From Nodularia sphaerocarpa UHCC 0038 (GTDB taxonomy: Bacteria; Cyanobacteriota; Cyanobacteriia; Cyanobacteriales; Nostocaceae): DNA of 64,000 bases. Below, piece by piece: positions 54,715 through 63,782 of this stretch (positions within the stretch are counted from its first letter, which is position 1; each line of letters starts with the position of its first letter). The stretch is taken from assembly GCF_022376295.1 (NCBI RefSeq), contig NZ_CP060140.1, positions 4,096,356 to 4,160,355 on the forward strand. Reading direction: 5' to 3'. Under the pieces are notes generated by a model. That model searched no databases. It was not told where the DNA came from and worked only from the letters and a program-made list of their open reading frames with translations. The position numbers were made by a program, and so were the translations under genes.

Positions 54715-55329
54715 TTGATCAACTTTGAGCATCGCCAGCAAATTAGAATTTGTTTTGTGGGTGAATCGTTTGTTAATGGTGCGGGTGATCCTGAGTGTCT
54801 GGGTTGGACAGGTAGAATATGTGTAAATGCTAATAAAAAAGGTCATGATATTACTTACTATAATTTAGGGGTGCGGCGAGAAACGAGTAATGAACTGAGG
54901 GAGCGTTGGCGAAAAGAAGTCTCTTATCGTTTACCAAAGGAATATGATGGCAGAGTTGTATTTTCTTTTGGAGTTAATGATACAACTATAGAAAATGGGA
55001 AAACCCGTGTGTCACTGACAGAATCACTTACAAATATCCGCAGTATTTTAAGTGAGGCTAAACAGTTATATCCTGTGTTAATGGTGAGTCCGCCACCGTG
55101 TACAGATAATGAGCAAAATCACAGAATTGCTAATTTATCCCAAGAGTTTGCTGTGGTTTGTGATGAATTAAATGTGCCTTATTTAAATGTATTTCCTATT
55201 TTAGAAAAATCAAATATTTGGATAAATGAGGCAATAAATTATGATGGCGCTCATCCTAGAGCCGCAGGTTACGCAGAATTTGCCCAAATTGTAGATAATT
55301 GGGACGCTTGGTTAAATTGGTTTAAATAA
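54715..55329 (+). CDS. SGNH/GDSL hydrolase family protein
   Basis: 204 residues. Block I reads FVGESFVNG, so the classical GDS is GES, with the Ser nucleophile kept. Block III-like FSFGVNDT (Asn) and the C-terminal DGAHPRAAGY with Asp-x-x-His complete the SGNH set. No signal peptide, so probably cytosolic. The start must be a TTG at 54715: AGGGGAAG lies just upstream and no ATG precedes block I. Substrate is unknown (esterase, lipase or acyl-thioesterase types exist). Confidence 0.87.
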   Translation: MINFEHRQQIRICFVGESFVNGAGDPECLGWTGRICVNANKKGHDITYYNLGVRRETSNELRERWRKEVSYRLPKEYDGRVVFSFGVNDTTIENGKTRVSLTESLTNIRSILSEAKQLYPVLMVSPPPCTDNEQNHRIANLSQEFAVVCDELNVPYLNVFPILEKSNIWINEAINYDGAHPRAAGYAEFAQIVDNWDAWLNWFK

Positions 55330-55400
55330 GAATTGCCTAGTATACTAAATATAGTGTGGGTATAGACTATATTAATTTTATCTATTTAGAGGCAATAATT

Positions 55401-55625
55401 ATGCAGCAGATTAGTCTACATGAAGCATCTCAAAAATTACCAGAATTGATTGAAGCAGCACTTTCTGGTGAGGAAATTATCATTATTAAAGAGAATCAAC
55501 CAGTTATTAAGTTAATTCCTGTAATTCCAGTTAAACGCCGTCGTCAGCCTGGAAGTGCAAAGGGTTTAATAACCCTGTCTGAGGACTTTGATGCACCCTT
55601 GGAAGATTTTCAGGATTATATGTAA
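55401..55625 (+). CDS. Phd/YefM-type antitoxin
   Basis: 74 residues from the ATG at 55401; an upstream in-frame ATG at 55356 would add 15 residues of no recognisable pattern. MQQISLHEASQKLPELIEAAL is the DNA-binding Phd/YefM fold, with EEIIIIKENQPVIKLIPV forming the beta hairpin; the C-terminal tail (LITLSEDFDAPLEDFQDYM) is the disordered toxin-binding part. It represses its own operon and neutralises the toxin in related systems. The stop codon shares one base with the toxin start. Confidence 0.93.
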   Translation: MQQISLHEASQKLPELIEAALSGEEIIIIKENQPVIKLIPVIPVKRRRQPGSAKGLITLSEDFDAPLEDFQDYM

Positions 55626-56017
55626 TGATGTTCTTACTAGATACGCATACTTTTATCTGGTATGTGACGGATAATTCCAGACTGAGTAATCAGGTACTAG
55701 AATTAATAAATGATGAAAATAATCAGATTTTCCTGAGCGTAGCTAGTCTCTGGGAAATAGCAATCAAGCAAAGTATAGGTAAACTTACTTTTAATCAGCC
55801 CCTGCCATTTGAGATATTTATAACTCAACAACTTAATCTGAATGATTTCAGTTTAGTTGATATCAAAATTAGTCATGTCGCTGTTATCTCATCACTAACT
55901 TTACATCATCGTGACCCGTTTGACAGATTGTTAATTGCACAGTCTATAGTGGAAAATATACCATTACTCAGTGCTGATCAGATTTTTGATGCGTATCCGA
56001 TTCAGCGTTTGTGGTAG
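55625..56017 (+). CDS. PIN-domain toxin (VapC-like)
   Basis: 130 residues. A PIN RNase fold: MMFLLDTHTFIWYVT with the first catalytic Asp, SLWEIAIKQSIGKL with Glu, and the C-terminal HHRDPFDRLLIAQSIVENIPLLSAD containing two more acidic residues. In this subfamily the HRDPFDR motif is typical. Translation is coupled to the antitoxin. The pair lies between the rbc operon and rca. Its target RNA is unknown. Confidence 0.93.
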   Translation: MMFLLDTHTFIWYVTDNSRLSNQVLELINDENNQIFLSVASLWEIAIKQSIGKLTFNQPLPFEIFITQQLNLNDFSLVDIKISHVAVISSLTLHHRDPFDRLLIAQSIVENIPLLSADQIFDAYPIQRLW

Positions 56018-56108
56018 GAAGCAATCAATTTCTACCAGAAGATAAATTAACAAGATGCACCAAAAAAACTTAGCATTATTTTAATAAGTCCTAATCAATG
56101 ATAATTTT

Positions 56109-57359
56109 ATGAGTTATTACATTGCTCCCCGCTTTCTAGACAAACTTGGCGTTCACATCACCAAAAATTTCTTGAATCTTCCTGGGGTGCGAGTTCCCGT
56201 GATTTTAGGGATTCATGGACGTAAAGGCGAGGGAAAGACGTTTCAGTGTCAGTTAGTCTTCGAGAAAATGGGTATCGAAGTGACTAATATATCCGGGGGA
56301 GAATTGGAGAGTCCTGATGCTGGAGACCCGGCGCGGTTGATTCGTTTGCGCTATCGGGAAACCGCAGAATTAATCAAGGTGCGTGGTAAAATGTGCGTGC
56401 TGATGATTAATGATTTAGATGCGGGTGCGGGACGCTTTGATGAGGGTACTCAGTATACTGTGAATACTCAGTTGGTAAATGCCACACTGATGAATATTGC
56501 TGATAATCCTACAGATGTGCAGTTACCTGGAAGCTACGATTCTACACCGTTACATCGTGTCCCGATTATTGTTACAGGGAATGATTTTTCCACTCTCTAC
56601 GCGCCATTAATTCGCGATGGACGGATGGAGAAGTTCTACTGGGAACCCGATAGAGACGATAAGGTGGGAATTGTTGGCGGAATTTTTGAAGAAGATGGAC
56701 TTTCAAAACGGGAAGTTGAACAGCTTGTTGATACTTTTCCCCATCAATCTATTGACTTTTATAGTGCGTTGCGATCGCGCATTTATGATCAACAAGTACG
56801 TGAATTTATCTATAAAGTCGGTTTTGAGCGGGTATCGTTGCGTGTAGTTAACAGCGCTGAGAAGCCACCAGAGTTTAAAAAGCCTGATTTCAGCTTGTCT
56901 AACTTGATTGAGGCGGGGAAATTGATGGTGGGTGAACAACAACGGGTGGAAAATTCCCAGTTGGTTGATGAATATAATCGCCTGAATCGAGGTAGTAAAA
57001 ATTATCAAGTAGCAGCCCCTGCGCCTGTGACACCCAATAGTCAACCTTCAGGTAATGGATTTCAGCAACCAAAAGGATCAAATACCCATTTAAGCCTAGA
57101 GACACAAGAACAAATCCGGCAAATTTTAGCTCAAGGTCACAGAATTAACTTTGAACACGTAGATGAACGTCGCTTCCGCATGGGTTCTTGGCAAAGTTGC
57201 GGTACAAGTCAGATCAATGCTGAGTGGGATGCTATATCAGCTTTAGAAGGTTATCTAGCTGAATATGAGGGTGAGTATGTGCGCTTGGTAGGAATTGACC
57301 CGAAAGCTAAACGCCGAGTAGTAGAAACCATTATTCAGCGTCCGAACGGTAATAATTAA
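56109..57359 (+). CDS. rca: RuBisCO activase with C-terminal SSUL domain
   Basis: 416 residues. AAA+ core (about 1-290): Walker A GRKGEGKT at 37-44, Walker B MCVLMINDLDAG, then GSYDSTPLHRVPIIVTGND and RDGRMEKFYW with the Arg sensor. A linker of about 30 residues (Pro/Ala/Gln/Asn-rich, 300-328) joins a RuBisCO small-subunit-like (SSUL) domain at about 329-412 with HRINFEHVDERRFRMGSWQSCG, which in cyanobacterial activases binds RuBisCO and recruits Rca to the carboxysome. Activases remodel inhibited RuBisCO using ATP. It lies about 1.6 kb downstream of rbcS, split from it by a hydrolase and a toxin-antitoxin pair. Confidence 0.97.
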   Translation: MSYYIAPRFLDKLGVHITKNFLNLPGVRVPVILGIHGRKGEGKTFQCQLVFEKMGIEVTNISGGELESPDAGDPARLIRLRYRETAELIKVRGKMCVLMINDLDAGAGRFDEGTQYTVNTQLVNATLMNIADNPTDVQLPGSYDSTPLHRVPIIVTGNDFSTLYAPLIRDGRMEKFYWEPDRDDKVGIVGGIFEEDGLSKREVEQLVDTFPHQSIDFYSALRSRIYDQQVREFIYKVGFERVSLRVVNSAEKPPEFKKPDFSLSNLIEAGKLMVGEQQRVENSQLVDEYNRLNRGSKNYQVAAPAPVTPNSQPSGNGFQQPKGSNTHLSLETQEQIRQILAQGHRINFEHVDERRFRMGSWQSCGTSQINAEWDAISALEGYLAEYEGEYVRLVGIDPKAKRRVVETIIQRPNGNN

Positions 57360-57603
57360 TCTGTGGTGCGATCGCCGAAGCCGGTCCGTAGGCGATCGCC
57401 ATTTAGAGGATCAGAACCCTTTTGGGAGGGGAGTTCCAAATTCCCCCCTCTCTCCTGTCTCTTGGGTCGGTCGCTTCCGTAGGGGCTAATATTATTGGAG
57501 TTTACCTACCGTTCAAAAATCACATAGGAATCCTATATACCGTTCAGGGTTGCAAAAATCAAAGGTAAAATCAAATATTAATAGTATAAATATTGAGATT
57601 AAT

Positions 57604-58656
57604 ATGAAAATTCTGCTGATGGGCTATTATGGTTACAACAATGTAGGCGATGATATATTTGTACAGCAATTAACAAGGTTTTGCGAATCAAAGCCAGTAA
57701 TAGAAAAAGTTTTTGTACTTTGCCAAGATAACTATTACCATAGTTCAGCAGAAAAAATAGAATTTTTTAGCAATAAATTAACCAAGCTCCACAAACTGTG
57801 GCTCATGTTAAACAGTGATTATATTGTTTGGGGCGGAGGTACTTTAAATTTCAGCAGCAAGCCGAAGAATTTAGTTAGAATGCAAACTTTTTCCAAATTA
57901 ATGGGTAAACGTTTTTGTTTTTTAGGTGTAGGTTTAGAAAGCATTAAACCAGGAACTGAAAAAAACTTAGCTCAAATCTTTGAAAATGCAGATTTTTTGT
58001 ACGTCAGGGAGAATAATTCTTATATATTAGTCACTGAAAAAATTAAATATAATAAATCTCTTCATTTGGGTGGTGATTTAGCTTTTTTGGACTTAGAACT
58101 ATACGAAAAATATTTAAAGGACAAGCCATATTCAAATAATCTTAATAATATATCTTTTTCTGGTAAATTTTGGTGGGGTGAAGGCAGAGCAGAGTTTTAT
58201 GCACAACAATTAATACCATTAATTGAAAAGTTTAACTCAGTCATTCATCTATTACCAGCACACCAGGGAAATGAGAGAAATGACAACCGCTTTCATCAAT
58301 TACTCAAAAAATATTTACCTGAAGATAACTGTCAAATTCATTCATGGAATCAACCCGAAGGTTTTGTGGAAATACTCAGCAAAATGGATTTTCACTTCGG
58401 AAATCGTCTCCACTCTGTTATTATTGCTGACATACTAGGAGTTCCTAATATTGGTATTGGTGAAGATCATTCAAAAGTTAGCAACTACATTGAGAAGACA
58501 CAAATTCTCGCCAAAGAAAGAATAGCAGCCTTTATGGAGCCATTATCCCTAGAACGAATTGAGCATATTTATCATAAATATCAAAGACCAGAGGATTTTA
58601 TTCTCAATGAATCGAAGACATCTAGGGAAGGTCTAGAAAAGTTTTTACATATATAG
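57604..58656 (+). CDS. Polysaccharide pyruvyl transferase family protein
   Basis: About 350 residues. Family start MGYYGYNNVGDD at residues 5-16, then IVWGGGTLNFSSK, FCFLGVGLES, FLYVRENNSY and the C-terminal FHFGNRLHSVIIADILGVPNIGI with the conserved Arg-His pair. It attaches ketal-linked pyruvate to surface glycans using PEP. The ATG at 57604 is used; the TTG at 57550 has no better support. It is AT-rich compared with its neighbours and stands alone. Confidence 0.9.
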   Translation: MKILLMGYYGYNNVGDDIFVQQLTRFCESKPVIEKVFVLCQDNYYHSSAEKIEFFSNKLTKLHKLWLMLNSDYIVWGGGTLNFSSKPKNLVRMQTFSKLMGKRFCFLGVGLESIKPGTEKNLAQIFENADFLYVRENNSYILVTEKIKYNKSLHLGGDLAFLDLELYEKYLKDKPYSNNLNNISFSGKFWWGEGRAEFYAQQLIPLIEKFNSVIHLLPAHQGNERNDNRFHQLLKKYLPEDNCQIHSWNQPEGFVEILSKMDFHFGNRLHSVIIADILGVPNIGIGEDHSKVSNYIEKTQILAKERIAAFMEPLSLERIEHIYHKYQRPEDFILNESKTSREGLEKFLHI

Positions 58657-58692
58657 CTCATTGGGAGAATCTAGATTCTCCCAAACACCCAT

Positions 58693-59502
58693 TCAAGCTG
58701 ACCAGTTTTCTCGGAAGTCAGCGTACAAACTCAGTCCACCATCTACAAATAGGGTTTGACCTGTAATGTAGGCGGCTTCATCTGAGGCTAAAAAAGCTAC
58801 TGCTGCCGCAATTTCTTCAGTAGTTCCCGCACGACAGATGGGGATGTGACTTTCTACAGTTGCCTTTTTTTCTGGGTCATCTATCCAAGCTTGATTAATT
58901 GGTGTGACTGTAGCTCCCGGTGCGACAGCATTGACACGGATACCTCGATGAGCGTATTCTAATGCTAGGGTTTTAGTGAGATTTTCCATTCCCCCTTTGC
59001 TGATGGAATAACTCAGATATTTAGGTCTGGGAATGATTTCGTGAACACTGGAAATATTGATGATTACCCCAGAATGGCTTTGGGATAAAAAATGTTTGAT
59101 GGTTTCACGGGCGCAGAGGAAAGCACCCCGGAGGTTAACTGCAATTACTTGATCGAAGTCTGCTGTAGTTAGTTCGTGGGATGGGCATTCTGTTTGAATC
59201 CCGGCATTATTAATCAGAATATCTAAACTACCAAAGTTGTCAACTACACTGTTGACCATTTTTACAATATCTGTTTCTTGGGAAACATCACCTTTTACTA
59301 AAAGCGATCGCATTCCGCAATTTTCGATATCTTTACAGGCTTTCTCCATAGCCATCTCTTCGGTATCGGTTGCTGATTCTGGAGTTCTGCGGTAGTTAAT
59401 CGCTATATTACACCCGCATTGGGCAAGTTTTATGGCGATCGCCTGACCAATACCTGAAGTTGCGCCTGTCACTAACGCATTTTTTCCTTGTAATCCTTTC
59501 AT
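58693..59502 (-). CDS. SDR oxidoreductase, glucose-1-dehydrogenase-like
   Basis: 269 residues. SDR with TGATSGIGQAIA, the NADP-contacting NYRRTPES segment, NNAGIQTECPSHELT, catalytic Ser in INISSVHEIIPRP and YSISKGG (Tyr-Lys), PGATVTPINQAW and C-terminal AYITGQTLFVDGGLSLY. The pattern IPRPKYLSYSISKGGMENL is typical of glucose-1-dehydrogenase-like SDRs, but the true substrate is unknown. Upstream gap with the next gene is about 120 bp. Confidence 0.9.
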   Translation of the reverse strand: MKGLQGKNALVTGATSGIGQAIAIKLAQCGCNIAINYRRTPESATDTEEMAMEKACKDIENCGMRSLLVKGDVSQETDIVKMVNSVVDNFGSLDILINNAGIQTECPSHELTTADFDQVIAVNLRGAFLCARETIKHFLSQSHSGVIINISSVHEIIPRPKYLSYSISKGGMENLTKTLALEYAHRGIRVNAVAPGATVTPINQAWIDDPEKKATVESHIPICRAGTTEEIAAAVAFLASDEAAYITGQTLFVDGGLSLYADFRENWSA

Positions 59503-59625
59503 TCTTCACATTGTGTAGGGTGGTTTAGGCGCACCAGAATGTTTGATTTTGCGCCTTAACCCACCATGATTTCTACTTATTATCCCCAATACCTAGCCTT
59601 TTAACTTCTGCTATTAGGACTACTT

Positions 59626-60273
59626 TTACTTCAAATTAGCTGGTACTTCTTCAGGAACAACCCAATAGTAAATTGTGCGTCCATCCACATTTAATGTCTG
59701 TTCTGGTTTCCATTCACCCATATCGAAAGCATGGGAGACAATGCGCGTTCCCGGTTTGAGTTGCTGTAATAGTTGGGGACGGAGTTTGAGGTTGATATCA
59801 GGCAATAGGTAAAGTGTGACTACCGTGGCTTCACTAAAATCAGACTTAAACAAATCTTGCTGTACAAATTGTACGCGATCGCTGACTCCGGCTTTCTGTG
59901 CATTTGCATTAGCTTCCTGAATCAGTTCGGGGTTGATTTCTACACCAACACCTTTTTTGACACCATACTTTTGGGCTGCTGTAGTTACAATGCGACCATC
60001 ACCACTACCAAGGTCATATAGCACATCATCCTTGCCTACTTTTGCTACTGAGAGCATAGCATCCACTACAGCCGGTGGTGTTGGCACATAAGGCACATCA
60101 CCCGGACGTTCTTGGGGTGGAGTTGCGGGTGTTTCCGTCTGTCCAGCCAAAGTTGACGTTTCTGGCGCTTCTGCTTCCACCTTCGGTGCTTCTTGCGGCG
60201 TGCATCCGACAAATCCCCAGCTTGTCAGACTTACTCCTGTAGCCACTAAAAACAGGATTTTTTTGTAATGCAT
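59626..60273 (-). CDS. Lipoprotein-type SAM-dependent methyltransferase
   Basis: 215 residues from the ATG at 60273, with AAGGAAA before it. Signal peptide with lipobox FVGC (Cys24) and a Pro/Glu/Thr-rich spacer to about 62. Then a class I methyltransferase-like domain: PYVPTPPAVVDAML, LYDLGSGDGRIV (SAM loop), GVGVEINPELI, VQFVQQDLFKSDF, TLYLLPDINLKLRP. The catalytic fold is convincing, yet SAM is not expected outside the cytoplasm, so either the signal is not used as predicted or it acts as a binding domain. Substrate unknown. Confidence 0.85.
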   Translation of the reverse strand: MHYKKILFLVATGVSLTSWGFVGCTPQEAPKVEAEAPETSTLAGQTETPATPPQERPGDVPYVPTPPAVVDAMLSVAKVGKDDVLYDLGSGDGRIVTTAAQKYGVKKGVGVEINPELIQEANANAQKAGVSDRVQFVQQDLFKSDFSEATVVTLYLLPDINLKLRPQLLQQLKPGTRIVSHAFDMGEWKPEQTLNVDGRTIYYWVVPEEVPANLK

Positions 60274-60335
60274 CAATTTTTTCCTTTCCTATAGCGTGTG
60301 ATAATCAGTGATCAGTCTTAACTCATTCCTCCCTT

Positions 60336-60426
<91 letters not shown>

Positions 60427-60428
60427 TC

Positions 60429-61793
60429 CTACTCCCTCCCTTGACGACGGCGATTCCAAAACAACAACGGGATTCCGGCTGCTACCACTAAAACACCTAT
60501 AACTGCTCCCACACCCGTATAAGCCAAACTAGAGTAAAGCAAATAACCACAAGATGCACAAAAAGCTAACGGTGTCAAGGGGTAGAATGGGACACGAAAG
60601 GGGCGTGATATTTCCGGTTCCCGAATTCGCAGTACAAACAGCGATATACCAGAAAGCAGAAAGAATAACCAAAAAACGGGGGCGGTATAATCCACCATCG
60701 TTTCAAAGCCTCCGCGCGTAATCGTGCCTAATACAACCAAGGCTAAGGCGATCGCCACTTGCAATAAAAAAGCTTCGATGGGAGTGCTGTGGCTTTTTTG
60801 CCAACGCCCCATAAAACTAAACAGGGAAAAATCCTGCGCTAAAGCGTAATTAGTCCGCGCGCCAGTGAAAATTGTGGCGTTAATCGCTCCCAAGGTGGAA
60901 ACTGCAATCAACAAGCTGATAAATAAAGCTCCTGGTTCACCCCAAATCGAGCGCATCAAATCGGCGGCGACGGCTTTTGATGCAGCCATGTTTGATAAGC
61001 CTAATCCTTGCAGGTAAGCCAGATTGATTAGTAGGTAAATCCCAGTGATGATGCCAATACTCCAAAGTAGCGATCGCAGAATGTTGCGTTGTTTATTCTG
61101 CATTTCTGCCGAAATATACGCCGCTTCATTCCAGCCACCATAAGACAGGAGTACAAACACCATCGCTAATCCCCAATTTCCTGATGATGTAGGTTCTGTA
61201 GACACTGTAGAGTTAGGGAGAGTAGTTAGTCCCAAAAATACTACCAATAACAAACCCAGAACCTTCGCCAGAGATAGCCAGTTTTGTGTCCACTTACCTT
61301 GTCGCAAACCGAGGATATTTAAAGCAGTTAAGAGAGCGATCGCCCCAGCTGCATAAATAGAAGACGAAAATGTTCCTAAGCGCCATATTTGACTCGCATA
61401 GTCACCAAAGACAAAAGCCAGCAGCACAATCGAACCTGTTTGAATCACAGTCATTCGCGCCCAAGCAAATAAAAAGGCGACTCCCCGCCCAAAAGAACGC
61501 TTGAGATAATAGTAGACACCGCCCACATTGGGATACGCCGTGGCTAACTCTGCATAACACAACGCTCCCACCAGAGATACCAAACCACCAGCGAACCACA
61601 ACAGCAGTACAGCAATATCGCTACCTGCTTGAACTGCTACTAATGCCGGCGTTTGAAAAATTCCCGCCCCGATCACAATACCGACAATCAGCGCTACTGC
61701 ATCGGATAATGTCAGCAATGACTTGGGATCTGCGGCTTCATTCGTCGCTCCCGACTCAACTAAATTGTAGTTTTCCTGACTACTCACATTCAT
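60429..61793 (-). CDS. APC family amino acid permease
   Basis: 454 residues, with 12 predicted membrane segments. Family motifs are near TM1 (ALIVGIVIGAGIFQTP), VSLVGALCYAELATAYPNVGG (TM2-TM3 region), and YGGWNEAAYISAEMQN (TM6). APC permeases import amino acids, often by proton symport or exchange; the substrate is not clear. The last codons run into the CCCCACT tract. Convergent and unlinked to neighbours. Confidence 0.94.
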   Translation of the reverse strand: MNVSSQENYNLVESGATNEAADPKSLLTLSDAVALIVGIVIGAGIFQTPALVAVQAGSDIAVLLLWFAGGLVSLVGALCYAELATAYPNVGGVYYYLKRSFGRGVAFLFAWARMTVIQTGSIVLLAFVFGDYASQIWRLGTFSSSIYAAGAIALLTALNILGLRQGKWTQNWLSLAKVLGLLLVVFLGLTTLPNSTVSTEPTSSGNWGLAMVFVLLSYGGWNEAAYISAEMQNKQRNILRSLLWSIGIITGIYLLINLAYLQGLGLSNMAASKAVAADLMRSIWGEPGALFISLLIAVSTLGAINATIFTGARTNYALAQDFSLFSFMGRWQKSHSTPIEAFLLQVAIALALVVLGTITRGGFETMVDYTAPVFWLFFLLSGISLFVLRIREPEISRPFRVPFYPLTPLAFCASCGYLLYSSLAYTGVGAVIGVLVVAAGIPLLFWNRRRQGRE

Positions 61794-61869
61794 ACCTCAT
61801 TCGTGTTGAGCATACCGAGCGAAGAACCATCCTCAGTATAGCCAAGACTTCAAAATTCAAAACTCAGCA

Positions 61870-62277
61870 CTATTTTTTCTTTCGTGGGACTCGATTTGGT
61901 CCACCCGCCCAAGGTGGAGGTCCTTCGGGAGAGCGAATCTCAATTACCGAGCCTGTGGCGCGAGTGATGGTAAAAGCATCAAATTCATCTCCTCTTTTGC
62001 CCAACTCACCAGTCACAGTAACTTGTTCTCCCGGTGAAAGGTTGATATTTTGCCACCAACGCGGCCCAGCATCGATAATAATTTCCCCTGTGCCATCATT
62101 GAGGACGAATTTATTGCCAATGATGCGTTCTACCCTTCCGGCTATGGTCATGCCTCTAGGCCGTTGTAAGTCAACAATCCTAGTTGTTTGTGCAAACGCC
62201 AATTGTGGAATTAACAACATAGGTATTGTGGCTGCTATTACGGCCATTGTCAATTTTAGTAAGAATCGCTGAATCAT
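61870..62277 (-). CDS. Exported OB-fold (BOF-like) protein
   Basis: 135 residues. Signal peptide (LLKLTMAVIAATIPMLLI, cleavage near AFAQ) followed by a small beta-barrel domain: TIAGRVERIIGNKFVLNDGT, EIIIDAGPRWWQ, GEQVTVTGELGKRGDEFDAF. This matches the bacterial OB-fold group of exported proteins. A basic C-terminal tail (GPNRVPRKKK) ends it. Function is unknown. Located 140 bp from mgtE on the same strand. Confidence 0.83.
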   Translation of the reverse strand: MIQRFLLKLTMAVIAATIPMLLIPQLAFAQTTRIVDLQRPRGMTIAGRVERIIGNKFVLNDGTGEIIIDAGPRWWQNINLSPGEQVTVTGELGKRGDEFDAFTITRATGSVIEIRSPEGPPPWAGGPNRVPRKKK

Positions 62278-62417
62278 AGATCAAATCTCGGAAAACTTTG
62301 TAGTTCAACACCTAAATCAAGAGGTAATTTGCCAATAAATTCATCTTTCTCTAGTAATTACAAAATTCTCAGCAGCACAATTTCTCTGGCGAGATGCTTT
62401 CGTTGCAACTTCTGCTA

Positions 62418-63782
62418 TTATCCTAAAATCAATCGCGCTACATTCAGGTAAATAAATACTCCCAACACATCCACCGCAGTGGTAATAAAAGGTGCTGACA
62501 TCAAAGCCGGATCAAGCTTCATAGCACGGAATAAAAATGGCAGTGCGGAACCAGAAACTGAGGCTAAAACGCAGATAGATAATAGACTAATACCTACAGC
62601 CAAGGCTACAGCAAGATTACCTTGCAAGAAGTATGCCCATACTATAACTACAGTACCTAACATACCTCCGAGCAGTACGCCAGCGATCGCTTCTCTTCTG
62701 ACTATATTCAAAGCTTCATCGGGGCGCACGTCTTCTGTATTCAAGCCTCTAATCACCACAGTAGAAGACTGCGCTCCCACGTTCCCACCTGTACCAATCA
62801 ACAAGGGGATAAAGGCAGTTAAAGCCACTACTTTTTCTAAAATATCTTTTTGGTTAGTAATTACTGCCGCCGTAGCACTATTAGTTATCAACAGCACAAA
62901 TAACCATACTACGCGCCTACGGGCAACAGTAAATAAATTAGTTTGAAAATAATTATCACCACCAGATTCTAAACCACCCAATTTATAGATATCTTCTGTG
63001 GTTTCTTGTTCTAAAATATCTAAGACATCATCCACTGTAACAATACCCACTAGAAGCTGTTCTGCATCTACCACAGGAATGGCTACAAAATCATAATGCT
63101 GAATTGTTCGAGCCACTTCTTCTTGGTCAGTCCCAGTATTTACAAATACCACATCACGGGTCATGATACTGCCAATAGTTTGCTCTGGTTGTGCTAAGAT
63201 TAGACCACGCAGGGAGAGAATCCCAGTCAAGCGACGAGCATCATCAGTCACATAAATATAGTAAATAGTTTCTCTCAAGTTAGCTAGAGAACGAATCTGC
63301 GCTAGCGCCTGAGTAATCGTGATATTTTCCCGCAGTGACAAATACTCAGGAGTCATAATTCGCCCAGCAGTGTTGGGCGCATAACCTAAAAGCAAAGCCG
63401 TTGCATCCCGTTCAGCCGGACTCAGTTGTTCTAATAGTCGCCGCACAACTTTCGCCGGGAGTTCGTCAAACAGACGCGCCCGATCATCAGGCGACATATT
63501 ATCGACGATTTCCTGTACATCCTGACGCTTAAAATCTTCGAGTAACGTTTGCTGTACACTGGGATCGAGGTATTCAAATACTTCTATCGCCTCTTCTTTA
63601 GAAAGTAACCGAAATGCGATCGCCTGGGTAGCCTCTGGTAAACCTCCAATGGATTCCGCAATATCTGCAACCTGAACCGGAACTAACAAAGCTTTAGCAC
63701 CCTGAAAGTTTTTTTGTTCAAGTAGCACTTGCAGCTGCTCGCGCACTAGGTCTTGTAACTCTTGTCGGGATCTGCTTTGCAT
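62418..63782 (-). CDS. mgtE: Magnesium transporter MgtE
   Basis: 454 residues. Cytoplasmic N domain (LLEQLSPAERDATALLLGYAPNTAGRIMTPEYLSL in pieces), two CBS domains (IGSIMTRDVVFV and LVGIVTVDDVLDIL), a plug helix, then about five TM segments with IGTGGNVGAQSS as the pore-lining Mg signature. CBS domains sense cytosolic Mg2+. The last 218 bases of the window upstream of it show no further gene. Confidence 0.96.
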   Translation of the reverse strand: MQSRSRQELQDLVREQLQVLLEQKNFQGAKALLVPVQVADIAESIGGLPEATQAIAFRLLSKEEAIEVFEYLDPSVQQTLLEDFKRQDVQEIVDNMSPDDRARLFDELPAKVVRRLLEQLSPAERDATALLLGYAPNTAGRIMTPEYLSLRENITITQALAQIRSLANLRETIYYIYVTDDARRLTGILSLRGLILAQPEQTIGSIMTRDVVFVNTGTDQEEVARTIQHYDFVAIPVVDAEQLLVGIVTVDDVLDILEQETTEDIYKLGGLESGGDNYFQTNLFTVARRRVVWLFVLLITNSATAAVITNQKDILEKVVALTAFIPLLIGTGGNVGAQSSTVVIRGLNTEDVRPDEALNIVRREAIAGVLLGGMLGTVVIVWAYFLQGNLAVALAVGISLLSICVLASVSGSALPFLFRAMKLDPALMSAPFITTAVDVLGVFIYLNVARLILG

